Shown here in pieces: positions 30,998 to 36,999 of a stretch of DNA of 38,527 nucleotides. The position numbers and the translations under genes are program-made. Position 1 is the first letter of the stretch, and the number at the start of each line of letters is the position of its first letter. Origin of the DNA: a virus; the IMG/VR virus record IMGVR_UViG_3300025910_000020, positions 1 to 38,527 of that record, one strand, 5' to 3'. The notes beneath the pieces were generated by a model, which worked only from the letters and a program-made list of their open reading frames with translations, was not told the origin of the DNA and did not search any database.

Positions 30998-31161
30998 TTC
31001 GGAGTCTCAACATGGTCCAGAGTCGGCCGTGATTCCTCATAGCCACACCGAAGGCAGCGATACCAAAGTCTCTCATCCTCCATGACCGTGCTTCCCCATT
31101 GCACCTTGCGATACTTCGGCCCGGAGATTTCAAAGCTCCCACACTTCGGGCAACGGTTCAT
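30994..31161 (-). CDS. Zinc-ribbon microprotein
   Basis: 55 residues, starting MNRCPKCGSFEISGPKYRKV; second knuckle RCLRCGYEESR near residue 35. The pattern CPxCG...RCxxCG with ~28 residues between is that of TFIIS/RpoM-type zinc ribbons. ATG overlaps the upstream stop (ATGA) and the stop overlaps the next start (GTGA). Confidence 0.8.
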   Translation of the reverse strand: MNRCPKCGSFEISGPKYRKVQWGSTVMEDERLWYRCLRCGYEESRPTLDHVETPK

Positions 31162-31478
31162 TTCCTGACTACTCTCCAGATCCTTGAGATTCGCCCTGCC
31201 TTAGTCCTGCCATAGTCCCCGCTAAACTCCAGTTTTCCAAGAGCCACCAGTTCAGCCCGCCGGCTACGAAACCCCGATGGACTCACCCAGCCCTTACAGT
31301 TCATGGCCTCGTACATAGCTTCGTCCGTATGCGGTCCCCATAGCTCGAAGTAGTCCCAAATCATGCGTTGTAGGTCTGAGATGTCCTTCACACTCTCTGC
31401 CGCTTCGTGACTCGTTTCGGGGTCGGTTCTGCGGGCTACTGCTCTCTCGCCCAGGCCAAAGACCTCGCTTGCGCTCAT
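31158..31478 (-). CDS. Winged-helix-like phage protein (RTDPETSHEAA family)
   Basis: 106 residues. RRTDPETSHEAAESVKD near residue 16 is a motif of a widespread phage family; the rest, DLQRMIWDYFELWGPHTDEA, GFRSRRAELVALGKLEFSG and RISRIWRVV, has the helix-turn-helix-wing order of a winged helix. It probably binds DNA; a regulatory role is inferred. It overlaps the next gene as ATGA. Confidence 0.75.
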   Translation of the reverse strand: MSASEVFGLGERAVARRTDPETSHEAAESVKDISDLQRMIWDYFELWGPHTDEAMYEAMNCKGWVSPSGFRSRRAELVALGKLEFSGDYGRTKAGRISRIWRVVRK

Positions 31479-31660
31479 TAGTTCACCCGCGTCTCTGAAG
31501 GCTCAACAGTTACCTTGGCCAGTTCCTCGCGGAGCATCTTGGCACTCAGTTCATACATGTATTCGCTCGGATCACCCACAGTCATTCCTGCCTTACGCAT
31601 CCCCATCACCATGTTATCGATCCATCGCTTAGAAACCCTATAGGCCCAATCCTCGCTCAT
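31478..31660 (-). CDS. Small helical protein
   Basis: 60 residues starting MSEDWAYRVSKRWIDNMVMG, helical throughout, with YMYELSAKMLREELAKVTVE in the second half. Overlaps both neighbours. Not recognised. Confidence 0.7.
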   Translation of the reverse strand: MSEDWAYRVSKRWIDNMVMGMRKAGMTVGDPSEYMYELSAKMLREELAKVTVEPSETRVN

Positions 31661-31899
31661 CCAATACGCTCCTTTCGGAAAACCACTACCTCAGCCTTTT
31701 TAATCAGGCGCAGAGACTTACCTACCGGTTGGTCGGTTAGTGGCATCTCCCCCGTGCTCCAGCGATCAAGGTGCATCCCCTGTCGGATTCCTTCTCGTGC
31801 GGCATGGCGTCTCAACTGTTCTACTTCACGAAGCTTGGAGATACGGTTGCCTAGATGCAGGGCTATGAGGATCAAGGCTAAGGCTAGAGCGTAGGTCAT
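31657..31899 (-). CDS. One-TM protein with a basic coiled tail
   Basis: 80 residues. Residues 2-16 (TYALALALILIALHL) are a signal anchor; a charged helix follows (RISKLREVEQLRRHAAREGI). The overlap with the upstream gene is ATGA. It probably sits in the inner membrane with its tail in the cytoplasm. Function unknown. Confidence 0.7.
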   Translation of the reverse strand: MTYALALALILIALHLGNRISKLREVEQLRRHAAREGIRQGMHLDRWSTGEMPLTDQPVGKSLRLIKKAEVVVFRKERIG

Positions 31900-32147
31900 G
31901 ATTTGGCCTTAGTCTCAGCCAAAACGGCCGCATAGGTTTCATTGGCAACCATTGCTTCGTAGGGATCGCATCCGCAATTCGGACATTCCAGTTTTTCGTT
32001 TCGCTTTGTTCGACACCAAGCGCAGGTTCCAAAGTCCATTTGCTTCCTCCGTCCTTGTCCCGAAGTCGCAGGACCAAGCCACAGAACAAACCAGCAAAGG
32101 AAGGCCGAGACAAAGCCTATTGCCAGCATGGTCAACCAGGGCTTCAC
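31896..32147 (-). CDS. One-TM protein with zinc ribbon
   Basis: 83 residues from GTG 32147, chosen for the GTGA overlap and the AGG upstream; an ATG at 32186 is an alternative. A TM segment (LAIGFVSAFLCWFVLWLG) is followed by a zinc ribbon (CAWCRTKRNEKLECPNCGC) and an Ala-rich tail. A membrane-tethered zinc ribbon is unusual. Function unknown. Confidence 0.7.
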   Translation of the reverse strand: MKPWLTMLAIGFVSAFLCWFVLWLGPATSGQGRRKQMDFGTCAWCRTKRNEKLECPNCGCDPYEAMVANETYAAVLAETKAKS

Positions 32148-32284
32148 TTCAACCTGTCCATGATTTGATCCCTCCATCGTCTCCACACAGCTAGATCCTC
32201 CGGATTCAAGGTCAAAGCCAAGTACAGAACCAGACAGTTACCAGCCAGGACCAGAAGCAAAGCCACGAAGATTAGGCTAGTCAT
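32144..32284 (-). CDS. Small one-TM protein
   Basis: 46 residues, starting MTSLIFVALLLVLAGNCLVL (TM ~3-24) and ending in a basic amphipathic part (AVWRRWRDQIMDRLK). Overlaps on both sides (8 bp and GTGA). Unknown. Confidence 0.7.
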   Translation of the reverse strand: MTSLIFVALLLVLAGNCLVLYLALTLNPEDLAVWRRWRDQIMDRLK

Positions 32285-32495
32285 GCTTCGCCTTCCTCCG
32301 CAGCGCGCGCCCGAACGATACCGACAGGCACGCAGGATTCCGGCACGGTCGCGGTTGCAGCGCCTTCTTCAGCGCCCGGCGCAGGATAGCCTCGACCACC
32401 CGCCGATCGGGCCAATGGGCAGCAGCGATCTCGTTGATACTCATTCCCGAGAGCCACTGTGCCACCACTCCGCGCCCCTTACCCGGGCGTTTCAC
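32277..32495 (-). CDS. HTH protein
   Basis: 72 residues. GVVAQWLSGMSINEIAAAHW followed by PDRRVVEAILRRALKKAL reads as a helix-turn-helix of the type found in small phage regulators or terminase-like N-terminal domains. The C-terminal part has two Cys and is basic. It is followed by the membrane protein gene and preceded by another HTH gene, so this is the best candidate for a control locus. Confidence 0.65.
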   Translation of the reverse strand: MKRPGKGRGVVAQWLSGMSINEIAAAHWPDRRVVEAILRRALKKALQPRPCRNPACLSVSFGRALRRKAKHD

Positions 32496-32731
32496 CGCTT
32501 GTGCTCGGCCAGAAACTTCACCACGGCGTCGATGGTCTCTGCGCTTGGCGATTTACCTTCCATGAAGCGGAAGAAAGACGCACTCGTCAGACCCACACGC
32601 GTCGCATCTGAGCGCACCGTCCCGCGCCGAACGTGCCCACAAGTGGGGCAAGGCTTGTAGCCGAGAGCCGCTTCCAGCTTTGCCCGAAGACTCGCGGTGA
32701 AACCTTCCGGCCCCGGCTTGCGGTGGGTCAC
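32492..32731 (-). CDS. HTH (XRE-like) regulator with zinc knuckle
   Basis: 79 residues from GTG 32731, which has GAGG 6-7 nt upstream. A basic helix precedes CPTCGHVRRG, then DATRVGLTSASFFRFMEGKS and PSAETIDAVVKFLAEHKR, the recognition helix pattern of XRE/Cro-type HTH domains. Only one Cys pair is present, so full zinc binding is doubtful. It probably acts as a repressor or activator; target unknown. It overlaps the next gene as ATGA. Confidence 0.65.
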   Translation of the reverse strand: MTHRKPGPEGFTASLRAKLEAALGYKPCPTCGHVRRGTVRSDATRVGLTSASFFRFMEGKSPSAETIDAVVKFLAEHKR

Positions 32732-32744
32732 TTCGGGGCCTCGC

Positions 32745-33341
32745 TCACACTCCGCACCCGCAATCGGGGTCAGGTATGAAATTCCCATGCTGGCACCGCC
32801 CCTCCTCGGCCCCAGCGGCGAGGGCCTCATCCAACGCGCCGACCCAGCCGAGCCAGTAGCGGTCATGGGTCACCTGATCGCCCGGCAGTTCCCGCAACTC
32901 AACCGCATCAGGCGGGTACAAGTTCACGATGCACAATCGCAGAGCGACAAGCTGGGCCTCGGCGCGCTCGGCTCGCTCCTCCATCTGGTCAAGTTCAAGG
33001 GCAAGGCGCTGCTGGTATTGATAGGCCAAGCACGTCTCGTCATGTTTCGATTGCAGATCGTCCTTGAAGCGGTCGGCAATCTCCAACTTGGCGGTCAGGT
33101 CATGGATGATCTCCACGGCCTCAGACTCGCTGCGCTTCAGCCGCTCGATCTCAGCCCGGAGCGCGGCCTCGCGGGTGGTCAGGAGCCGGGCAAGGTCACG
33201 CTCCCACAGCAGACAACCCTCGCACGTATAGCCGCCCTGTGAGCACATCATGCAGCGCGGCGTGTTCTGCAAGCGGTACTCCCTCGCCGCCTCCTCTGGC
33301 GTCTGCTCCTGCACCTTCACCGGGTCGCGCGGGTTAGTCAC
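32745..33341 (-). CDS. Coiled-coil protein with N- and C-terminal Cys motifs
   Basis: 198 residues from GTG. Near residue 30 CMMCSQGGYTCEGC gives two Cys pairs; residues ~48-130 form a long coiled coil (for example TREAALRAEIERLKRSESEA); the end has CQHGNFIPDPDCGCGV. Coiled coil flanked by metal sites suggests a dimeric adaptor. Base composition here is more GC-rich by eye than in the neighbours. Confidence 0.65.
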   Translation of the reverse strand: MTNPRDPVKVQEQTPEEAAREYRLQNTPRCMMCSQGGYTCEGCLLWERDLARLLTTREAALRAEIERLKRSESEAVEIIHDLTAKLEIADRFKDDLQSKHDETCLAYQYQQRLALELDQMEERAERAEAQLVALRLCIVNLYPPDAVELRELPGDQVTHDRYWLGWVGALDEALAAGAEEGRCQHGNFIPDPDCGCGV

Positions 33342-33462
33342 TGAGATCGCTCCAAGGCCAAGATCCCCATTCCAGGCGGTGGTAGATCAGCCCACCTAGA
33401 AAGATGCCGAATCCCACTCCGAGACCGAATCCACAGATCAACGCAAAGGTGGGCTCACTCAC
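33334..33462 (-). CDS. Small one-TM protein
   Basis: 42 residues from GTG 33462 (GTGA overlap with the upstream gene). LICGFGLGVGFGIFLGGLIY is a Gly-rich membrane segment; the C terminus has three Trp. It overlaps the next gene by 8 bp. Unknown. Confidence 0.65.
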   Translation of the reverse strand: MSEPTFALICGFGLGVGFGIFLGGLIYHRLEWGSWPWSDLSD

Positions 33463-34196
33463 TGGCTGCCTCCTCGGGCGCGCAGCGCATGAAGCGCAGA
33501 GGCAGAACACAATAACTCTGCCCTGTCGCTGTAGTAGTGCGGAGTTTCATGTGTCCAGTTGCCAGCACTGTTCGGTCCCTTTGCTGGTCCTCCTGCCGCT
33601 CGTTGGCCGCAGTACATACAGATACTTCGTATTGCTTCCTCCAGGGCCTTCTTCCTCGCAGCAGCCTCGGCGGCACGCACGAGCGGAGCGATGCGCTCGA
33701 CAATCCTCGTAGTGCTCATACGGATGGCTATATCATAGGGGATTTCGATGCCCTCCAGTGGGCCGACGGCCGCTTCCGCAATCTGCTCAAGGCTCGCCCC
33801 CGCCTTGTCTGCTGCACCGCCCAACCGACCAATGAGAGCGTCAGCATTCAGCGAGGGGCCGAATCTCTCCTGTGCTCTCCGGTCTATCTCGGTCGCCTCA
33901 GCCGCCTTGTCTGCGGGCTCCGGGGCCACAGGATCATCGAGGATCGGATCGTCCACTGTAGGCGTGAAGTCGATGTTCTCCTCGCTCTGCGCTTTATCTC
34001 CAGAGCCAGCCACGATATGAACCTTCAACGTCCTCTCCTCGGCCTTGTGCGCGGAGGCGGGCTGGCCGCAGTAGGCTCTCTGCCCGGGTGAAATGTGGTG
34101 GCAGTAATCTACGTCCAGTAGCACGTTATGCGCGTGCTCAGGTTCATTGCATCGCCTGTAAGCGTGCCCAAGCGGCCCCTTGTCCTGCTCAGTCAT
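33459..34196 (-). CDS. Hypothetical protein with Cys/His sites
   Basis: 245 residues from ATG 34196 (8-bp overlap). The N-terminal 60 residues contain RRCNEPEHAHN and CHHISPGQRAYCG, a Cys/His set that may bind metal; residues ~95-115 are acidic; the rest is helical (NADALIGRLGGAADKAGASL); near 205 there is CMYCGQRAAGG. Multidomain and unrecognised. Confidence 0.65.
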   Translation of the reverse strand: MTEQDKGPLGHAYRRCNEPEHAHNVLLDVDYCHHISPGQRAYCGQPASAHKAEERTLKVHIVAGSGDKAQSEENIDFTPTVDDPILDDPVAPEPADKAAEATEIDRRAQERFGPSLNADALIGRLGGAADKAGASLEQIAEAAVGPLEGIEIPYDIAIRMSTTRIVERIAPLVRAAEAAARKKALEEAIRSICMYCGQRAAGGPAKGPNSAGNWTHETPHYYSDRAELLCSASALHALRARGGSQ

Positions 34197-34341
34197 CAGC
34201 ATGGTCTCTATGAATGCTGCGATACTGGTGACACTCGCAGCAGACTTGCCTGATATAGCCGTCTGGAAGCGTGATCCAATGTGGCTCGGTGGAATGATGC
34301 CAGCAGTGCTCATGCTGCTCCGCAGGCTTCGGAGCGGTCAT
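34189..34341 (-). CDS. Cys/His-rich microprotein
   Basis: 50 residues from ATG 34341 (ATGA overlap). It starts MTAPKPAEQHEHCWHHSTEP and ends with RQVCCECHQYRSIHRDHADD, so Cys and His pairs ~25 residues apart could bind zinc. The sequence at its start repeats that of the next gene upstream (17 bp, see 34523-34539). Confidence 0.7.
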   Translation of the reverse strand: MTAPKPAEQHEHCWHHSTEPHWITLPDGYIRQVCCECHQYRSIHRDHADD

Positions 34342-34538
34342 CCCTCGTACTCCTCTCGGTTCTGCTCGGCCCACGCGCGGAAGGCTTCCATTCCCGTTTC
34401 GATGAGCCAGTCCGAGAATGCCGCTGCCTGCCAATCGCAGTTGAAGCCCAGGAAGACCTCATGCTCGGCGGGCCTCACCACCACTTGTCGGTCAATGCTC
34501 GGGAGCGAAATCTCATCACGGCGCTTCGGAGCGGTCAT
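34338..34538 (-). CDS. Small hypothetical protein
   Basis: 66 residues starting MTAPKRRDEISLPSIDRQVV, a mixed alpha/beta pattern with FNCDWQAAAFSDWLIETGME. It overlaps both neighbours as ATGA. Not recognised. Confidence 0.65.
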   Translation of the reverse strand: MTAPKRRDEISLPSIDRQVVVRPAEHEVFLGFNCDWQAAAFSDWLIETGMEAFRAWAEQNREEYEG

Positions 34539-34846
34539 CGGGAGACCGACTCCAAGACTTCTTGCACCAGTGTTACCCGCAGCTTGAACCCGCCAGATGG
34601 CCCGGGTCCATTCCTCACCAGATCGTTATTGAGCCAACTGAGAACTTGGTCCAGCGCCTCCGCGAGCTTCAGCTTGTCTTGCGCTAGCAATAGAGTTGGA
34701 CAGGGCCAGAGCACCGTTGAATCCGTCTCAGCGTCACATGGAGAACAAACCGCTCCACGTGCGGGCGTATTGCGGCTTGGATGCTTTGCTTGCACCCGTT
34801 CCACTTCCGCCCTGATCCTCTCGATGGGCCGCGCCTTGTCCGTCAT
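34535..34846 (-). CDS. Small hypothetical protein with a CxxC
   Basis: 103 residues; a basic helix (RIRAEVERVQAKHPSRN) is followed by CSPC near residue 34 and LWPCPTLLLAQDKLKLAEAL. The C-terminal half is helical with an FKLRVTLVQEVLE strand-helix. Overlaps both neighbours as ATGA. Unknown. Confidence 0.65.
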   Translation of the reverse strand: MTDKARPIERIRAEVERVQAKHPSRNTPARGAVCSPCDAETDSTVLWPCPTLLLAQDKLKLAEALDQVLSWLNNDLVRNGPGPSGGFKLRVTLVQEVLESVSR

Positions 34847-35049
34847 GAAACTTCTCCGCGATCACGCAACTTCATTGGCCCATTGATCGGATAGGGATCA
34901 TTTGGGCCGGAAGGCAATAGCGGTCGCCCCGTAGAATGTGCGAAACACTTACCGGTATCTATGTATGCCTTCCATTCACAGTCCGGGACAGAGCACATTG
35001 GAGTCGCATCCAAAATGGCCCGCTCCTCCGCTGTGAAATTGTCTCTCAC
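34843..35049 (-). CDS. Zinc-finger-like small protein
   Basis: 68 residues from GTG 35049 (GTGA overlap); longer starts are rejected because they run into the upstream gene. MCSVPDCEWKAYIDTGKCFA and the following His give a Cx4C...CxxH set like those of some phage zinc fingers. It ends with PINGPMKLRDRGEVS. Unknown role, placed beside the NinB-like gene. Confidence 0.65.
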   Translation of the reverse strand: MRDNFTAEERAILDATPMCSVPDCEWKAYIDTGKCFAHSTGRPLLPSGPNDPYPINGPMKLRDRGEVS

Positions 35050-35461
35050 GGTGCCACCTCCATTCCCTCTCCGCTTACGTCGATCCCATGGCTCGCAAAG
35101 AACGCCAAGCACCTTTCCAGGTACGCGCTGAACTGCTCCCGATCCAGTAATGCCGTGCTCTTGATCATCCGCTTCTGACCGAACACCACCACCTCGGTCG
35201 GTGGGCAGTACTCCTCCTTCAAGAACTCATGCAATTCCTTCTCGGTATGGCCGTGTACTCCTCCATTCCCCTCATGCCTTCTCGATAACTGGCCCACAGT
35301 TTTCTATTGGCCTGGAGGCTACGCTTGACTCTGAGTCGCTGGATGCTGACCTCGATGCGCTTCCCGTCCAAGGCTGCAATGAATCCCGAGACTGTACCGG
35401 GTTGATCGAAGTGCAGCCGGCCGTGATCAGCCAAAGCCAGGAAGCGACCGATCCTAGGCAT
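35046..35461 (-). pseudogene. NinB-like recombination protein, split by a -1 frameshift
   Basis: The N-terminal part starts MPRIGRFLALADHGRLHFDQ and has KRIEVSIQRLRVKRSLQANR, the NinB-type signature. It is open to 35219, but after ~70 residues it loses sense. The C-terminal part continues in another frame from about 35250: HTEKELHEFLKEEYCPP, then STALLDREQFSAYLERCLAF, the C-terminal NinB pattern. Reading one base back at GGCC (35249-35256) joins EEYTG and HTEKELHEF smoothly. NinB proteins bind ssDNA and support recombination (orf family). Either a base is missing in the sequence, or the gene is broken, or a -1 slip occurs. Confidence 0.7.
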
Positions 35462-35738
35462 TGCCCTCAGCCTTGGCGATGGCCTTATCGGCCATAACTT
35501 TCAAGTCCGGAAACCTGCATTGCATTCTGAGGGCCTTCAGGGCTTCCAAAAGATCAGGCGCGGCTAGCATAAGGGCCATGTCAGCGGGAGATGGAGCCAC
35601 ACCCTCCGTGGGGTAATACTGTGTGTCATCTCCAAAACCACAGACCTCCTCGCCGTTCGGCCCAAAGAATCCGCCAAGATCAGAATCCCAAGTGCTCGCC
35701 TTTAGAAAACTCCATGGCCCCGGCGTATGCTTAGTCAC
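35454..35738 (-). CDS. Small phage protein (HTPGPW...AAPDLLEAL family)
   Basis: 94 residues from GTG 35738 (8-bp overlap). HTPGPWSFLKAS at the start and DMALMLAAPDLLEALKALRM near the end are the signature of a common phage family of unknown function. The gene at 37946-38203 carries a similar LIAAAPELHEVLRRF, so the genome holds two members. Confidence 0.75.
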   Translation of the reverse strand: MTKHTPGPWSFLKASTWDSDLGGFFGPNGEEVCGFGDDTQYYPTEGVAPSPADMALMLAAPDLLEALKALRMQCRFPDLKVMADKAIAKAEGNA

Positions 35739-35943
35739 GGAAGCCCTCGAAGGCATCGTCAGGGCACGGGTAGTCCATGTCCTTCTTGATCGCTCTACGT
35801 GTCGCCGCTACCGTCCGACGATGCTCTACTTCCTGACGGTACTTCTCGGCCTTGCCACAGATGACACAGATGGCCCAAGGCAAGCCTGGACCATCTCCCG
35901 GGGTTACGGTCTCATTGCAGCGGTAGCAGGTGATTCGCTTCAT
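35731..35943 (-). CDS. Zinc-ribbon small protein
   Basis: 70 residues. CYRCNETVTPGDGPGLPWAI then CVICGKAEKYRQEVEHRR gives two CxxC knuckles ~20 apart; an acidic tail ends FEGFRD. It lies directly downstream of the SSB-like gene. Could bind nucleic acid or act as an adaptor; unknown. Confidence 0.75.
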   Translation of the reverse strand: MKRITCYRCNETVTPGDGPGLPWAICVICGKAEKYRQEVEHRRTVAATRRAIKKDMDYPCPDDAFEGFRD

Positions 35944-35945
35944 GG

Positions 35946-36431
35946 CTAGACCAGCAGGCTTCCCAAGGTCAGGAGCGGAAGCAGAATGGGGAGCAAGAGG
36001 CTAAATGGCACATCATCGTCCGAGGCCACGAAGTCATCCCGCAGGGTTTCCTCGGTCTCCTGCGGCTCTTCATACCCCTTGGGCGGCGCAAGCTTCCGAG
36101 TAGCCTCTCGCTGCGGCTGGGTCTTCGGGGCTCGCACGCGGATGCAATCGACCATCTCCCCCGAGAACTCGGTCTCAGTGGGATAGAGAACGATTTCCAC
36201 CCCCCGCCACTCGTCCGTCTCATCCGTGCCGGCGATCTTCTGAATGGTCCTGGAATTGGTCTTGTTAAGCACCAGCCCCTTGTCCTTGCCCTTGAAGTAC
36301 AGCACCGGCTTTTCGTCCTTGTCTCGGCCGATGTCCTCCACCTTGACGGCGTTAATGGTCACGGTGACGGCGTTACCGTTCAGATCCGCCGCCTTCAGGT
36401 ACTTGTTCGGGAACGCTGATCCAATCTTCAC
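35946..36431 (-). CDS. SSB-like (OB-fold type) phage protein with altered C-tail
   Basis: 161 residues from GTG 36431, with a strong SD (GGAGG, 6 nt). It starts MKIGSAFPNKYLKAADLNGN; KPVLYFKGKDKGLVLNKTNS and EWRGVEIVLYPTETEF follow. This is a widespread phage family of OB-fold character that sits in replication regions, so an ssDNA-binding role is inferred. Residues ~138-143 read DDDVPF, the acidic tip that normally ends SSB-type proteins, but here 18 hydrophobic residues follow (SLLLPILLPLLTLGSLLV). A TAG lies one base out of frame right after the tip. The long structured leader precedes this gene. Confidence 0.75.
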   Translation of the reverse strand: MKIGSAFPNKYLKAADLNGNAVTVTINAVKVEDIGRDKDEKPVLYFKGKDKGLVLNKTNSRTIQKIAGTDETDEWRGVEIVLYPTETEFSGEMVDCIRVRAPKTQPQREATRKLAPPKGYEEPQETEETLRDDFVASDDDVPFSLLLPILLPLLTLGSLLV

Positions 36432-36449
36432 TCAAAACCTCCTATGAGA

Positions 36450-36598
36450 ACTCAAGGAGCCGATGGCGGGATTCGATGTACCCGCTGCACGGTGCTGTTT
36501 GCCCGTTCTGCTAAGGGGCATCTGCTACTCCCCATCGTGCCGTAGCACGGGCCTACCGACTCGATCAGGACAACCCTGACGGCATCGGCTCCTTGAGT
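36450..36598 (-). ncRNA. Structured RNA element closed by a 16-bp stem, in the leader of the SSB-like gene
   Basis: A perfect 16-bp inverted repeat (36450-36465 with 36583-36598) encloses four local hairpins: 36466-36485 (5-bp stem GCGGG/CCCGC stacked directly on the closing stem, loop TACATCGAAT, T-arm-like), 36515-36533 (GGGG/CCCC), 36536-36549 (CGTGC/GCACG with a UACG tetraloop) and 36565-36579 (TCAGG/CCTGA). Alternative pairings exist: 36501-36506 with 36547-36552, and 36487-36491 with 36536-36540, which exclude the UACG hairpin. The 3' end lies 18 nt before the start codon of the SSB-like gene and just above its SD. It may be a cis-regulatory RNA (riboswitch-like or protein-bound) or a processed small RNA. 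Confidence 0.7.
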
Positions 36599-36767
36599 CC
36601 TCTAGTGGCGGCCTCACCCACCCTAGCCGCCCGGACCATGCCTCACGACTTCTGGTCTCCCCACCCCGGCGCGCCCCGAGGACAGGCTCCAACCCTCTCC
36701 GCTCGATTGCATTCCGCTTTCGAGCCGGAACGTCGGAAGGCCGGACATGGCATCTCATGACGTTCTA
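36599..36767 (-). other. Upstream part of the long leader, GC-rich and structured
   Basis: About 170 nt between the promoter and the 16-bp stem. A hairpin GGCGGC/GCCGCC spans 36607-36631, and other short stems are possible. The only frame here (36525-36758) is Arg-rich, not protein-like, and crosses the stems, so I treat it as noncoding. Confidence 0.5.
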
Positions 36768-36796
36768 AGTGTGCGCCTTGAACGTCCCACAGTCAA
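36768..36796 (-). promoter_or_regulatory. Sigma70-like promoter before the structured leader
   Basis: TTGACT (36796-36791), 17-nt spacer, CACACT (36773-36768) on the minus strand. The upstream edge shares a 15-bp exact match (36792-36806) with the promoter at 1068-1082. It would drive the leader RNA, the SSB-like gene and the operon below. Confidence 0.6.
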
Positions 36797-36999
36797 GCGA
36801 TTTCTTTCGGGTTTGATTCCCGATTTATGGCCTCGATCAGTGTCCAAAGCCGCCACATATCGCTCTTACACAGCTTCGTGACCCATACGCTAGGGTGGCC
36901 CTCGGCTTCGATGCGGTAAGCCGCTGGTCTGTCGCAGCACTGGCACTGACCGTCATATGCCGTTGCGATCACCACGCGGAGCCTTTCACGTCCGCTCAT
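36793..36999 (-). CDS. Zinc-ribbon-like small protein
   Basis: 68 residues. YDGQCQCCDRPAAYRIEAEG near residue 15, then KLCKSDMWRLWTLIEAINRE: three or four Cys for a zinc site plus a helix. The stop codon lies inside the -35 box of the next promoter. Last gene of the left accessory operon. Confidence 0.7.
   Translation of the reverse strand: MSGRERLRVVIATAYDGQCQCCDRPAAYRIEAEGHPSVWVTKLCKSDMWRLWTLIEAINRESNPKEIA

Noticed and set aside
36450-36598. tmRNA or true tRNA for the structured element
   Set aside because: The T-like loop has 10 nt instead of 7, the closing stem has 16 bp instead of 7, there is no CCA-type end, and no tag frame or anticodon arm is visible.
36525-36758. 77-codon minus-strand frame in the long leader
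   Set aside because: Very Arg-rich, not protein-like, no SD, and it runs through the perfect stems of the structured RNA.
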